Part shown: piece after piece, positions 1 to 9,196 of the stretch
How positions within the stretch are numbered: the stretch's first letter is position 1
How the letters are laid out: each line of letters opens with the position of its first letter
Assembly (NCBI RefSeq): GCF_015708085.1
Contig: NZ_JADNYM010000013.1
Coordinates: 1-64,000 of the forward strand
Source of the DNA: Arthrobacter terrae
GTDB taxonomy: Bacteria > Actinomycetota > Actinomycetes > Actinomycetales > Micrococcaceae
Reading direction: 5' to 3'
DNA length: 64,000 bases
Translations under genes and position numbers: made by a program
Notes under the pieces: generated by a model
Database searches by the model: none
The model's input: the letters and a program-made list of their open reading frames with translations, nothing else
What the model was told of the DNA's origin: nothing

Positions 1-1
1 C

Positions 2-418
2 CGGCCCGGACCACGGCTGCGGGGCTGGACCCCGTCCATGACCGGTACCGGGCAAACAGCCTGGACCTCACCGGCCGGGACGTACTACCCGCCACCACCA
101 CCAGACCACCACCCACCACAGCTTCCAACACGCCTTCCAGTAATGCGGCCAGCAATGCGTCCAGCAGGGCTCACCGATCCGGGAGCCACCACAACGGCAA
201 GGACAGGCACAGCAAAGACAGCCAAAGTAACGACAGGTAAAGCAAGGACAGGTAAAGCAAGGACAGCAGGCACGATCCCGGCAGGAGCGATGCCTACAGG
301 AGCGATCCTGCGTCGAACAACCTCGCCACCGGATCCCTGCCAAGACGCCACCTACCGCGCCCTGTACCTGATCGACTCACAAATACCCCACGAACCCGAG
401 CGCTCGGAGGACCTGTAG
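2..418 (+). CDS. DUF222/HNH endonuclease family protein, C-terminal part (5' truncated by window edge)
   Basis: The frame is open from the window edge and ends at the TAG at 416-418. Its first residues (GWTP, then WTSPAG, then a Pro/Tyr run) look like the segment that follows the HNH core in the DUF222-HNH proteins abundant in Arthrobacter and Mycobacterium. The rest is Thr/Ala/Gly-rich low complexity and contains a 15-bp tandem duplication (TGKAR units) at 232-267. The HNH catalytic residues would lie upstream of the window. Family assignment rests on a short stretch and is moderate; function in this family is largely unproven. Confidence 0.55.
   Translation, partial: RPGPRLRGWTPSMTGTGQTAWTSPAGTYYPPPPPDHHPPQLPTRLPVMRPAMRPAGLTDPGATTTARTGTAKTAKVTTGKARTGKARTAGTIPAGAMPTGAILRRTTSPPDPCQDATYRALYLIDSQIPHEPERSEDL
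232..267. repeat. 15-bp tandem repeat, 2.4 copies, in coding sequence
   Basis: The unit GACAGGTAAAGCAAG occurs at 232-246 and again identically at 247-261, followed by a partial third copy. It keeps frame and encodes TGKAR repeats in the low-complexity tail of the DUF222/HNH protein. Confidence 0.9.
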
Positions 419-580
419 TCAGGTGATCCGGAACGCTACCGACCTGTTGCGCCAGCGGGTTCCTGCGGGAGGCTAGTACCACGGACGCGGTAAATTTGGA
501 GAGGTCGTTGGACTTCGCCTGAGAAAGCGTCCAATCGATCTGACCCGTCCGGTCCAACTTATTCTTGGAAAGGTGGCCAG

Positions 581-2185
581 GTGGAACAGCTGGCACTCAT
601 TGTCGGTCTGCTCTTTGCGACAGTAGTTGCCGTCGGATTTGGTGATCGGATGCGATTGCCATATCCGGTGCTGGTGCTGATCCTTTCCGCAGCGCTTACC
701 TTTATCCCCGGCTTTCCAGATCTGCAGATTGCGCCGGAACTGATCCTGCCGATCTTCCTCCCGCCGCTGCTTTTCGCGACGGCGCAGAAGAGCTCGTGGG
801 TGGTCTTCCGGATCCGCTGGCGGACACTCCTGCTGATGGCCATTGGCCTGGTGGTGGTAACGACCGCTGTCACGGCCGGTGCAGGTTGGCTGTTGATCCC
901 AGGGATCGGAATTCCGGGGGCCATCGCGCTCGGAGCCGTCGTGGCCCCGCCGGATCCGGTAGCTGTGGAATCAGTGTCCGCCCGGGTACGCATGCCACGC
1001 CGGCTCACGACCATTCTGCAGAGTGAGGGGCTGTTCAACGATGCCGCGGCCATTGTCATTTTCCAGGCCGCGACCGCTGCCACAGTCTCAGGTTCCGGGA
1101 TCGGGCCGGAAATCGCCCTCAGTTTCATACTCGGAGCCGCCATCGCTGTGGCGGTGGGCATGGCCATGGGGTGGATCACGGTTCTGGCGTCCCGCCTGAT
1201 TCAGTCAACGGTTGCGCGTAGCGCGGTTACGCTGGTGGTTCCCTTTGCCGCCTACATTCTCGCGGAGGAGTTGCACGCGTCCGGCGTGATCGCCGTCGTC
1301 GTCACGGCACTGGAAATGAAGCGGCACGCGCGGGCCGAAGATGCCGCGGAGCGGCTCACCGGCGCTGCATTCTGGGATGTGGTGGAGCTTCTGGCCACTG
1401 GCCTTGCTTTCGGACTGGTGGGTCTTGCCATCAAGCGCGTGATTGACGAGGAAGGCAGCGCGATTTTCGCAATGCTGCCGGCTGCCGTCGTGATCTGTTT
1501 GCTGGTTATTGTGGTCCGCGTGCTTTGGATCTGGCTGGTTGCCGGGATGATCAAAAAGCGCGGTACGGAGCTGTCCCGGCTCTCGTTCAAGGACGTGATT
1601 GTGTTGTCCTGGTGTGGTATGCGCGGCCTGGCTACGCTGGCCTTAGCCCTGGCCCTGCCGCTCACGCTGGACAGCGGCGCCGGCTTCCCCGCCCGGCACG
1701 AGATCATTGTGATTGCCTGTGCGGTGCTGCTGGCCACGCTAGTGCTGCCGGGACTGACCTTGCCGTGGCTGATGCGTGTTCTGAAGGCCTCCGAGGACCC
1801 GTCGGTGGAGCGTGATGCGGCCCGGGTCCTGGCCCGGCGGGCACAATCTGCCGCGCAGGCGGCACTGAAGAACAATCCGTTGATCAAGGAGCTGCCGCCG
1901 GAGAAGCTAAAGATACTCCGGTCCCGGATGACGCGGTTATACGCGGAGTTGACGGACAACACGGGGTTGCCGGGGACTACGGCCGGTGGCGGTAAGCTCG
2001 ACGAGGCCGCGGCGGGGGAACTACGGGCGCGGGGCAGGGAGCTGGTGGTGGCAGTGCAGACCATCGCGCTGGACGCCGCCCGGCAGGAAATCATTGCGGC
2101 CCGCAATGAACCCGGCACCGACCCGGAGGCGGCAGATCATGTGCTGCAACAGCTGGATCTGCGGACCATGATCATGCCGGAGTAG
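581..2185 (+). CDS. Na+/H+ antiporter, CPA1 (NhaP/NhaK-like) family
   Basis: This 534-aa integral membrane protein has about twelve hydrophobic segments over its first 400 residues and a charged cytoplasmic tail of about 130. CPA1 signatures are visible: APPDPVAVE with Asp125, SEGLFNDAAA with Asp154 (the ion-binding region) and WCGMRGLATLALA near residue 345. It should exchange cytoplasmic Na+ (or K+) for protons in pH and salt homeostasis. The GTG start is chosen because an AAAGGTGG ribosome site lies just upstream and the protein begins directly in the first membrane helix. It stands alone, about 160 bp after the preceding gene. Family is clear; ion specificity is inferred. Confidence 0.9.
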   Translation: MEQLALIVGLLFATVVAVGFGDRMRLPYPVLVLILSAALTFIPGFPDLQIAPELILPIFLPPLLFATAQKSSWVVFRIRWRTLLLMAIGLVVVTTAVTAGAGWLLIPGIGIPGAIALGAVVAPPDPVAVESVSARVRMPRRLTTILQSEGLFNDAAAIVIFQAATAATVSGSGIGPEIALSFILGAAIAVAVGMAMGWITVLASRLIQSTVARSAVTLVVPFAAYILAEELHASGVIAVVVTALEMKRHARAEDAAERLTGAAFWDVVELLATGLAFGLVGLAIKRVIDEEGSAIFAMLPAAVVICLLVIVVRVLWIWLVAGMIKKRGTELSRLSFKDVIVLSWCGMRGLATLALALALPLTLDSGAGFPARHEIIVIACAVLLATLVLPGLTLPWLMRVLKASEDPSVERDAARVLARRAQSAAQAALKNNPLIKELPPEKLKILRSRMTRLYAELTDNTGLPGTTAGGGKLDEAAAGELRARGRELVVAVQTIALDAARQEIIAARNEPGTDPEAADHVLQQLDLRTMIMPE

Positions 2186-2388
2186 GTTGGCGATGCCACT
2201 GCTTATGATTCGTCCTCTTTCTTCCCGCTTCTTCCCGGTGCAATCCGTAGCGCGCCCGGTGCGGAGCTTGTGCGAGGTGTTTGGGCGCGGAGCAAACCAG
2301 CGGTGGGGACCGTCGTCGAAAGATTCCCATTAGCAGCGCAACGCAGCTAAAATAACAGTTTCGGCAACCATCGTTCCCAGGAATACTC

Positions 2389-3825
2389 ATGTCTTCTAAG
2401 ACCAGCGCGGAAATCAGCGCGAGCGCTGCATCGACAAAGATGCCGAAGGAATCCGTCGCTGTGATCGCCACGCTTTTGGTGGCGACATTTGTGGTGATCC
2501 TCAATGAAACCATCATGAACGTGGCGCTGCCGCGGCTGATGTTGGATCTGCATGTCTCCGCATCCACGATCCAGTGGCTCTCCACCGGGTTTATGTTGAC
2601 CATGGCCGTTGTCATCCCGACCACCGGCTTTGTTCTGCAGCGGCTGACTACGCGGACAGTGTTTCTGCTCGCCATGGGTGCGTTTTGCGCAGGCACGGCG
2701 CTGGCGGTGGTGGCGCCTGGTTTTGAAGTACTGCTGCTGGCACGGGTGATCCAGGCGGTGGGAACGGCCACCATGCTACCGCTGCTGATTACCACCATCC
2801 TCACCCTGGTGCCGCTGGAACGGCGCGGCTCGGTAATGGGAAATGTGACGATCGCGATTTCTGTGGCGCCGGCGCTTGGTCCGACGGTTTCGGGACTGAT
2901 TTTGCAGGCGCTGTCCTGGCGGTTCATGTTCGTTTTTGTGCTGCCCATTGCCTTGCTGGCCTTGGCCATCGGCGCCAAGTACCTCACGAACATCGGCGAG
3001 AAGGACGTCTCCAAGCTTGATGTTCCCTCGGTGATTCTCACGGTCCCCGCGTTTGGCGGCGTGGTTTATGGCCTGAGCGGGATCGGCGGCCAGGGCGACG
3101 ACGGCTCAACCGTTTTGGCGATAGCGGCCTTGGGTATCGGCGTGGTCAGCCTTGCGGCCTTTGTGCTCCGACAGGTTCGGCTGCAGACGGGAGGCGCCCC
3201 GCTGCTTGACCTGCGCGCGTTCAGATTCCGCATGTTCACTGTCTCGACCATGCTGCTGGTCGTGGCGATGATGGCGCTGTTTGGCAGCGTGATCCTGCTG
3301 CCGATTTACCTGCAGCAGGTCCACCACTTGGACAGCGTCACCACCGGGCTCGTGCTTCTGCCCGGCGGCCTGGCTATGGGACTGCTGGGCCCGGTGGTAG
3401 GCCGGCTCTATGACAGGATCGGCCCACTACCACTAACAGTCACCGGTTCCGTGCTGATGGTGTTGTGTCTTTGGCAATTCTCCCTTTTGACGGCTCTGAC
3501 GCCGGTGTGGTGGATTGTTACTGTGTATATGGGCCTCAGCGCGGGGCTGGCACTGCTTTTTACCCCGGCCTTCACCTCGGGGCTGAACCCGCTCCCGCCG
3601 CATCTGTATTCGCATGGTTCGGCGATTATGAGCACGCTGCAGCAGGTTGCGGGGGCGGCGGGAACGGCCTTGTTGGTGTCTATCTTCGCCGTCGCGACAG
3701 CGATGTCGGGGGAGGAAGCGGGAATCCGTACGGCGTTTCTGGTAGCCGCGGTCATAGCTGTGGCCGCCGTCGGGCTGTCTGCCTTGATGCGCAAGGCGCA
3801 GGCGCCGCCGGTGCCGGCAGAATAG
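2389..3825 (+). CDS. DHA2-family (14-TM) MFS multidrug exporter, LmrB/EmrB-like
   Basis: The protein has 478 aa with about fourteen hydrophobic helices, typical of the DHA2 drug:H+ antiporters. The first helix carries LNETIMNVALP, where the more usual family motif has Asp-x-Thr; this NET form is seen in LmrB-like members. ARVIQAVGTATMLP and APALGPTVSG (antiporter motif C region) follow. It probably expels hydrophobic drugs or metabolites across the plasma membrane. The ATG at 2389 follows an AGGAA ribosome site. It precedes the citE-like gene by 33 bp on the same strand, so the two may be cotranscribed. Substrate is unknown. Confidence 0.88.
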   Translation: MSSKTSAEISASAASTKMPKESVAVIATLLVATFVVILNETIMNVALPRLMLDLHVSASTIQWLSTGFMLTMAVVIPTTGFVLQRLTTRTVFLLAMGAFCAGTALAVVAPGFEVLLLARVIQAVGTATMLPLLITTILTLVPLERRGSVMGNVTIAISVAPALGPTVSGLILQALSWRFMFVFVLPIALLALAIGAKYLTNIGEKDVSKLDVPSVILTVPAFGGVVYGLSGIGGQGDDGSTVLAIAALGIGVVSLAAFVLRQVRLQTGGAPLLDLRAFRFRMFTVSTMLLVVAMMALFGSVILLPIYLQQVHHLDSVTTGLVLLPGGLAMGLLGPVVGRLYDRIGPLPLTVTGSVLMVLCLWQFSLLTALTPVWWIVTVYMGLSAGLALLFTPAFTSGLNPLPPHLYSHGSAIMSTLQQVAGAAGTALLVSIFAVATAMSGEEAGIRTAFLVAAVIAVAAVGLSALMRKAQAPPVPAE

Positions 3826-3858
3826 TCGCGACGGCACCGGCGGATATACGGTAGGTCT

Positions 3859-4731
3859 ATGTCTTCCACGCCCGGCACAGCCGTCCCCGCTAAAACAGCC
3901 CGTATCCGTAACATTCCCGCGGACATCGCCCGGTCCTGGCTTCTGGTGCCGGCCACTAAGCCCGAGCTTTTCGACGACGCCGCGGCTTCCCGTGCGGACG
4001 CTATTGTGCTCGACATCGAGGATGCCGTTGACCCGGTGAATAAGTCCTCAGCCCGGAGCGCCGTGATCGATTGGCTACGCAATGGGGGGCAGGCCTGGGT
4101 GCGGATCAATGATGTCCACTCGGAATTCTGGGCCGACGATGTTGCGGCGCTGCGTAATGTTCCCGGTTTGCTGGGAGTCATGCTGGCTAAGACGGAAAGC
4201 GCCGAGCAGGTCAAGGAGACGTTCCACCGGCTCGACGGCAACAGCCGCGTGCTGGCCTTGGTGGAATCCGCTTATGGCATCGAGGAAGCGAACAATATTG
4301 CCCGTGCGGAGGGCGCGTACCGGCTGGCCTTCGGTTCCGGGGACTTCCGCCGCGATACGGGGATGAGCGCGGACCGCGAAGCCATGGCCTACCCTCGGGC
4401 CAAGCTCGTGGTGGCGAGCCGGGTGGGCAATCTGCCCGGCCCCATTGACGGTCCCACAGTGGGCACGAACCACCCGATTCTGCGCGAGCAGTCCGCTATT
4501 ACGGTGTCCATGGGAATGACCGGAAAGCTCTGCCTTGCCACGGATCAGACAACGATCATCAACGAGGTCATCAGCCCCACTCCGACAGATGTTGCCTGGG
4601 CCTCGGACTTCATGGCGGATTTCGATGCCCGCGGCGGTGTGATCCGGGATGGCTCGGACCTTCCGCGGCTGGGACGCGCCGAGAAGATCATCAAGCTGGC
4701 CGTGGCGTTCGGCGTCCAGCCAGCCGCCTGA
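3859..4731 (+). CDS. CitE-like CoA ester lyase (HpcH/HpaI aldolase family)
   Basis: The 290-aa protein matches the citrate-lyase beta subunit-like family: SWLLVPATKPE near the N-terminus, then IVLDIEDAVDP (metal/substrate region), VRIND, ALVESAYGI and LAFGSGDFRRD. Stand-alone CitE homologues cleave or form acyl-CoA esters such as malyl-CoA or citramalyl-CoA with Mg2+. No citrate lyase alpha or gamma subunit is nearby, so this is not a citrate lyase complex. It lies 33 bp after the DHA2 exporter. The substrate cannot be read from sequence. Confidence 0.85.
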   Translation: MSSTPGTAVPAKTARIRNIPADIARSWLLVPATKPELFDDAAASRADAIVLDIEDAVDPVNKSSARSAVIDWLRNGGQAWVRINDVHSEFWADDVAALRNVPGLLGVMLAKTESAEQVKETFHRLDGNSRVLALVESAYGIEEANNIARAEGAYRLAFGSGDFRRDTGMSADREAMAYPRAKLVVASRVGNLPGPIDGPTVGTNHPILREQSAITVSMGMTGKLCLATDQTTIINEVISPTPTDVAWASDFMADFDARGGVIRDGSDLPRLGRAEKIIKLAVAFGVQPAA

Positions 4732-4753
4732 CGGACGCGGCGCCGCTGTTTAG

Positions 4754-5728
4754 ATGTTGATCCGCGGAGTCAGCTGGGATGAAACCGGTCCCTCCCTGTC
4801 CTTCAGCGCGGAGCCAGGAAATACGGGTGACGGCGGCACGCGTACGCCGTCGTCGTCCCTGCCGTCGTCGTCGTCCCTGCCGCCGTCGTCGTCCCTGCCG
4901 CTGTCCGCTGGCCGGTGGCTTAGGTTCACCGTGCATATGGGCCCACGATACTGCGTCGGTTCTTCCGCCGTCTTCGGGCCCACGGAATCGGTGCACAGCC
5001 CGTGCCCGCAGCTGTCCGCGGCCAAGCGGGGCTACCAGTGCGGGCCGTGTTTTGCCCGGGATGACTTCCGCTTCATGCACGATTTCCACCGCAGCGGCAT
5101 TGCCCCGTCCGGTCTGCGTGCCTACCTCAACCAGCCGCATTGGCTCTATATTGCGACTTTCGCGGACGGGGCCACGAAAGTAGGCACAGCCTCGCAGCGC
5201 AGCAAGTGGAGCAGACTGGCGGAGCAGGGTGCGGTGGTGGCACAGTATGTGGCGCTTGCCGATGACGGGCGCATCATCCGCCGGCTCGAAGACCTGGTCA
5301 CTGGCCATTTAGGGCTGACCCAGCAGATCAGGTCGGCTGCGAAATCCGCAGCGCTGCTAAATCCCCTCCCGGCGCCTGGCCTCGCCGCCGTAAATGCCGG
5401 TCACGCCCGAGCTGTCCGCGGACTCTTGCGGGATGTCGGGCTGGCGGGCTTCCGAAGCGTGAATGAAGTCTGGGAACGACCGGAGCATGCACACGGCCTG
5501 GTTGAACCGGCTGAGGGGGCGGCCGCCCAGCGGCATCCGTACCCGTCGGCCCTGGACGAGGGTGGGCACGGTCTGCTGATCAAGGCGGCCCTGGGCGGCT
5601 GTGTCTTGGCTGCAATCGATGAAACCCAGACGGACTTCGTGGTAAATCTGGGCCTGTTGAAAGGGAGGCGGGTTACTCTCGGCAATTACCGTTCCGTGCC
5701 TCCCGCCGTCCAGAATCCCCTTTTCTAA
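4754..5728 (+). CDS. DUF2797 domain protein
   Basis: This 324-aa protein has the DUF2797 pattern: a cysteine cluster (RYCVG, SPCPQ, YQCGPCF) suggestive of a zinc site, then HWLYIATFADGATKVGTAS resembling a GIY-YIG-like core, then a C-terminal segment ending in GRRVTLGNYRSVP. Biochemical function of the family is not established. Near residues 32-48 is a Ser/Pro/Leu low-complexity insert made by 15-18-bp tandem repeats (4847-4900). It starts 22 bp after the citE-like gene. A strong 15-bp inverted repeat follows the stop. Confidence 0.75.
   Translation: MLIRGVSWDETGPSLSFSAEPGNTGDGGTRTPSSSLPSSSSLPPSSSLPLSAGRWLRFTVHMGPRYCVGSSAVFGPTESVHSPCPQLSAAKRGYQCGPCFARDDFRFMHDFHRSGIAPSGLRAYLNQPHWLYIATFADGATKVGTASQRSKWSRLAEQGAVVAQYVALADDGRIIRRLEDLVTGHLGLTQQIRSAAKSAALLNPLPAPGLAAVNAGHARAVRGLLRDVGLAGFRSVNEVWERPEHAHGLVEPAEGAAAQRHPYPSALDEGGHGLLIKAALGGCVLAAIDETQTDFVVNLGLLKGRRVTLGNYRSVPPAVQNPLF
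4847..4900. repeat. 15/18-bp tandem repeat in DUF2797 gene
   Basis: CCGTCGTCGTCCCTG recurs three times with unit lengths of 15, 18 and 18 bp, keeping frame and producing repeated PSSSL blocks in the protein. Confidence 0.85.
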
Positions 5729-5738
5729 CACCCGCGGC

Positions 5739-5781
5739 GCCCGCGTTGGGGCCATGGTGCCGAACCGGCCCCAACGCGGGC
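5739..5781 (+). terminator. Strong hairpin after DUF2797 gene
   Basis: A 15-bp perfect stem (5739-5753 with 5767-5781) with a 13-nt loop begins 10 bp after the DUF2797 stop. No T-run follows, as is common for actinobacterial terminators. The next gene starts at 5810. Confidence 0.65.
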
Positions 5782-5809
5782 CCATCAGATACAAGGCTAA
5801 GCTGGGGGC

Positions 5810-6037
5810 GTGCTCAACGAATTCTGGGAAACCTCCGGTCGGCTCTACAAGATTCTGGTCTTCAGCGCCATGGGTGCAATTGCAGTGGGGCTGGTGCTGA
5901 CCGTCGTTGGAGCCAATGCACATGACTCCACCAAAACTTATGTGGGACTGCCGTTCATCGGCCTGGGCCTGATTCTGCACATTGTCTCACTGGTGATCCG
6001 CGGGCAGCATGTCCGTAAAAACCTGCGCAGGAAATAG
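5810..6037 (+). CDS. Small two-helix membrane protein, function unknown
   Basis: A 75-aa protein with two hydrophobic helices (about residues 16-34 and 45-63) and a basic C-terminus (RKNLRRK), which predicts both ends in the cytoplasm. The GTG start at 5810 is the only one leaving both helices intact. It is not recognised as a named family. It is isolated between the upstream hairpin and a convergent exporter gene. Confidence 0.65.
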   Translation: MLNEFWETSGRLYKILVFSAMGAIAVGLVLTVVGANAHDSTKTYVGLPFIGLGLILHIVSLVIRGQHVRKNLRRK

Positions 6038-6131
6038 CGCCCGACGTCCGCCGGGATAAATATGCGCAGCCGGCCGGGCCGGGAAAGCGCAGGCGTTGAT
6101 GGCCGACGGCGGCAGATGCGTGCCGTCGTCG

Positions 6132-7685
6132 TCAGCTTGTCTTGACGCTGCGCAGCGTCAAGATCGACATCGCAGCCGCAGCGATCATCAGAACCAGGCC
6201 CACTGCTGCGACCAGACCGGCACCGGAATCGAAGGCGTGCCGGGCCGAGGTGAGAAGTTCGCCGGCCGGTCCGGCAGGCAACGTGGCCGCGGCGTTTATG
6301 GCCCCGCCTAGAGTCTGGCCGGCCTCCTGCTGAGCTGACGCCGGCAGCAAACCCGGCACTATGACGTGGAGGCGGTAGGCCGCAGCCAGAATGCTGCCCA
6401 GCACGGCGGTCCCCAGCACCGCGCCCACCTCGTACGCCGTTTCGGAAATGGCCGACGCAGCCCCTGCCTTGTCGGCCGGGGCCGCGGCAAGAATCAGGTC
6501 ATTGGAGATTGTTTCCGACATGCCGACCCCTGCGCCGAGCAGTCCGAACGCGAGTAACAGCCCACTTCCGGAACCCGAGCTGTTCAGCAACACGCTCAGA
6601 TACCCCGCGGCGTTCAGGAGCAGACCGGCTGCCACCAGGTAGGCCGGCCGGACCCGACGAGCCAACCTGACCACGAGCAGGCCGGTGACGATGGAGATGA
6701 TAAGTCCCGGCAGCAGGGTCAGCCCGGCACGGGTAGGGGACTGTCCGACCACCAGCTGCAGATGCTGAGAGACGAAGTACAGGAAGCCCACCAGCGAAAA
6801 AATGCTCAGTAGGTTTGCGGCAACGGCTCCGCTGAAAACGGGGTTGCGGAACAGCCGTACGTCCAGCATGGGGTCCCGTTGGCGCAATTGCCGGCGGACA
6901 AAGAGCAGACCCAGGGCCGAGCCGGCCAGCACGGGCACGATGGAGCCGAACCCCAGACCCTCCGCCGCCAGGGCCTTGATTCCGTAAATAAGCGGAACCA
7001 TGGTCCCAAAGGACAGCACAATGCTCAGCGGATCGATCTTACCCGGCGAGGGATCCCGTGATTCCGGAACGCACAGCGGGGCAAGGATGAGCAGCGGAAT
7101 GAGCATCGGGATACACAGCAGGAAGATCGATCCCCACCAGAAGTGGTCCAGCAGCACCCCGCCCAGGAGCGGCCCCATCGCGGCGCCGCCGGAGAATCCT
7201 GCCGCCCAGACAGCGATGGCGATTCGACGCTGCCCTGGATCGGTGAAAATGTTGCGGATTAGCGACAATGTGGAAGGCATCAGCATGGCACCGAAGAGAC
7301 CCAGCAGCGCGCGGCAGCTGATTAGGCTTCCGGCGGTAGGGGCGAAGGCGGCGACGACCGAAACGGCGGCGAAGCCGAGGCTGCCGATCATCAGCATTCT
7401 ACGGCGTCCGAACCGGTCCGCCAGGCTGCCCATCGGGACCAGTAGGCCGGCAAGGATCAGCGGGTAGATATCGATGATCCAGAGTAGGTCTGCTGCCGCC
7501 GGGTTCAAGGCCAGCGAAATTGCAGGGACCGCGAAGCTGAGCACCGTGTTGTCGACGGAGACCAGCAGCACGGGAAGCATGAGGACCGCCAGAGCGAGCC
7601 ATCCGCGGCGACCGGCTTTTACCGGCAGACGGGCGAGGTCTGCTGCTGGAACCGCCACTGTGGGACGGTCGGTACTCAATGACAT
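6132..7685 (-). CDS. DHA2-family (14-TM) MFS drug exporter, SmvA/QacA-like
   Basis: A 517-aa, fourteen-helix transporter. SVDNTVLSFAVPAI in helix 1 is the DHA2 motif; ADRFGRRRMLMIG is the helix 2-3 loop motif A; FSGGAAMGPLLGG is motif C of antiporters. It probably pumps cationic or hydrophobic toxicants out of the cell. The ATG at 7685 is preferred to the TTG nine bases upstream because AAGGAA lies nine bases before it. It is divergent from a TetR regulator with two tandem palindromes in the shared promoter region, so it is very likely repressed by that regulator and induced by its ligand. Confidence 0.9.
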   Translation of the reverse strand: MSLSTDRPTVAVPAADLARLPVKAGRRGWLALAVLMLPVLLVSVDNTVLSFAVPAISLALNPAAADLLWIIDIYPLILAGLLVPMGSLADRFGRRRMLMIGSLGFAAVSVVAAFAPTAGSLISCRALLGLFGAMLMPSTLSLIRNIFTDPGQRRIAIAVWAAGFSGGAAMGPLLGGVLLDHFWWGSIFLLCIPMLIPLLILAPLCVPESRDPSPGKIDPLSIVLSFGTMVPLIYGIKALAAEGLGFGSIVPVLAGSALGLLFVRRQLRQRDPMLDVRLFRNPVFSGAVAANLLSIFSLVGFLYFVSQHLQLVVGQSPTRAGLTLLPGLIISIVTGLLVVRLARRVRPAYLVAAGLLLNAAGYLSVLLNSSGSGSGLLLAFGLLGAGVGMSETISNDLILAAAPADKAGAASAISETAYEVGAVLGTAVLGSILAAAYRLHVIVPGLLPASAQQEAGQTLGGAINAAATLPAGPAGELLTSARHAFDSGAGLVAAVGLVLMIAAAAMSILTLRSVKTS

Positions 7686-7725
7686 GGCGCGCAATTCCTT
7701 AGGGGTCGAAAGATCTTTCCAATTT

Positions 7726-7766
7726 TATACCGTCTGGACTGTTTAGTAAACCGTCCGGACGGTTTA
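7726..7766. promoter_or_regulatory. Two tandem TetR operator palindromes
   Basis: TAAACCGTCCGGACGGTTTA at 7747-7766 is a perfect 20-bp palindrome. A second, imperfect copy with the same half-site core (ACCGTCT...GGACTG) lies at 7726-7745, one base away. Both sit between the divergent DHA2 exporter and the tetR gene. Size and location fit binding of two TetR dimers; binding itself is inferred. Confidence 0.8.
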
Positions 7767-7798
7767 GTCGAGGAGTGCATGCCGGTAGAATGTAGCGC

Positions 7799-8368
7799 AT
7801 GTCTAATCAGCCCTCGGCCCGTGATCGAATACTGCTTGCCTTTGAGTCACTTTTGATCGACGAGGGCGGACGAGCGGCGACGCTGGACGCCGTAGCCGCT
7901 GCCGCCGGCGTGTCCAAGGGCGGCTTGCTGTACCACTTCAAGAGCCGCGACGCCCTGACCACCGGTCTGATTCAGAAGCTCAGCGAGTTGGCCGAGATTG
8001 ACTTCACCAAGATGCGTGAAGCACCGGAGGGGCCGGCCGAATATTACATCCGGACCTCCGTATTCGCGGGAACTTCTTTTGACCGGACACTTGTGGCGGC
8101 AACCCGGCTGGCACAAGGCCAGGATCCTCAGGTCAGCGAGGCGTTCACCGCCATGCAGAGCAGATGGATGGAATTGATCGCCGAAGAAGTCCACGATGCC
8201 GGCATTGCACGGGCGATCCTGCTGATTGGCGATGGTCTGTACTACAACGCCGCGCTATTCGGCGCACCGCACGGGGAGCAGGGACACGGGGAAACTGCAG
8301 CCACCGGGAGTCTGCTGCACGTGGTCGGGCTGCTCAAAGGACAGTCGGCCGCCGTCGACAATCGATAA
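7799..8368 (+). CDS. TetR/AcrR-family transcriptional regulator of the divergent exporter
   Basis: The 189-aa protein has an N-terminal TetR helix-turn-helix (residues 10-55: RILLAFESLL, AATLDAVAAAAGVSKGGLLYHF). The variable C-terminal part should bind the inducer and form the dimer. It starts 33 bp from the perfect 20-bp palindrome and so probably represses both itself and the DHA2 exporter on the other strand. The C-terminal ligand domain gives no hint of the inducer. Confidence 0.92.
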   Translation: MSNQPSARDRILLAFESLLIDEGGRAATLDAVAAAAGVSKGGLLYHFKSRDALTTGLIQKLSELAEIDFTKMREAPEGPAEYYIRTSVFAGTSFDRTLVAATRLAQGQDPQVSEAFTAMQSRWMELIAEEVHDAGIARAILLIGDGLYYNAALFGAPHGEQGHGETAATGSLLHVVGLLKGQSAAVDNR

Positions 8369-8440
8369 AACGTCCCGGGGAGACGAGCCGGGCTGCCACC
8401 GAAGAGAAGAGCGGTAGGGCGACGATGCTGCACGGCCGGG

Positions 8441-9196
8441 TCAATGCTGGGTCTGCGAAGGGATTTCACCGCTGGTGACTAAACGGATAGCCACATCCCG
8501 CAGCTTCAGATTGCTGTTCTGGCTGGCGTGGGTGAGGATGGCGAAGGCCTGCTGGTCGGTGATTTTGTGCCTTTCCATCAGGATTCCCTTGGCCTGGCCA
8601 ATCAGATCCCGCGTGGTGAGTGCCTCCTGAAGCTGTTCCGTCTTTTGCGCTTCGGCGAAGGCAACGGCCGCGTGCGCTGCGACGAGAAGCCCCACATGCT
8701 CTGATTCATCGGTGAAGGCACCGGCCTCTTTTGCATACAGGTTTAATGCGCCAAGGTTGCCGCCTTCGACGTAAAGCTGGAAGGAGAGCATACTTCCCGC
8801 CCCGGCTGCATAGGCCCGTTCGGCAAAGCGGGGCCAGCGCTTTTCGGTGGACATATCCGCCACCCGAACCGTTTTTTGTTCGTAGACCGCATCCAGGCAC
8901 GGTCCCTCGTTCACCTCCATCTGGATGGCATCGATGCGTTTCGGCAGGTCACTTGACGCGGCACGGGAACCAACTTCCTTCCGGCCGACCACCACACTTA
9001 TAGAGCCTTCCTCCACGCCTGGAATCAGCTCGATAGCGGCCTGGACCATGCCAGCAAGAATTGCATCCGTATCGACTTCATTTTGTAAGGAGCGGGCCAA
9101 GTCGCCCAGGCGCACGGCGAGGGCGTCCTGGCCGGCGGCGGTACCGGTGTTCTGTTTGGATGGCTGGCCGCTAGCGGCTGCGCTGACGTTCTCCAC
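8441..9196 (-). CDS. GAF and ANTAR domain protein (RNA-binding antiterminator family)
   Basis: After a short N-terminus, a GAF domain (about residues 30-175; GPCLDAVYEQKTVRVADM is typical) is followed by an ANTAR domain (about 185-245; LIGQAKGILMERHKI, then QAFAILTHAS). ANTAR domains bind paired RNA hairpins and block termination; GAF would sense a small molecule. The GTG at 9196 is chosen because GAAGGGAA lies seven bases upstream; an ATG at 9250 would add 18 residues but has no ribosome site. It is convergent with tetR, with no obvious target gene adjacent. Confidence 0.85.
   Translation of the reverse strand: MENVSAAASGQPSKQNTGTAAGQDALAVRLGDLARSLQNEVDTDAILAGMVQAAIELIPGVEEGSISVVVGRKEVGSRAASSDLPKRIDAIQMEVNEGPCLDAVYEQKTVRVADMSTEKRWPRFAERAYAAGAGSMLSFQLYVEGGNLGALNLYAKEAGAFTDESEHVGLLVAAHAAVAFAEAQKTEQLQEALTTRDLIGQAKGILMERHKITDQQAFAILTHASQNSNLKLRDVAIRLVTSGEIPSQTQH

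Noticed and set aside
5739-5781. Operator for the 75-aa membrane protein
   Set aside because: The long stem directly after a stop codon is better explained as a terminator, and no regulator gene is adjacent.
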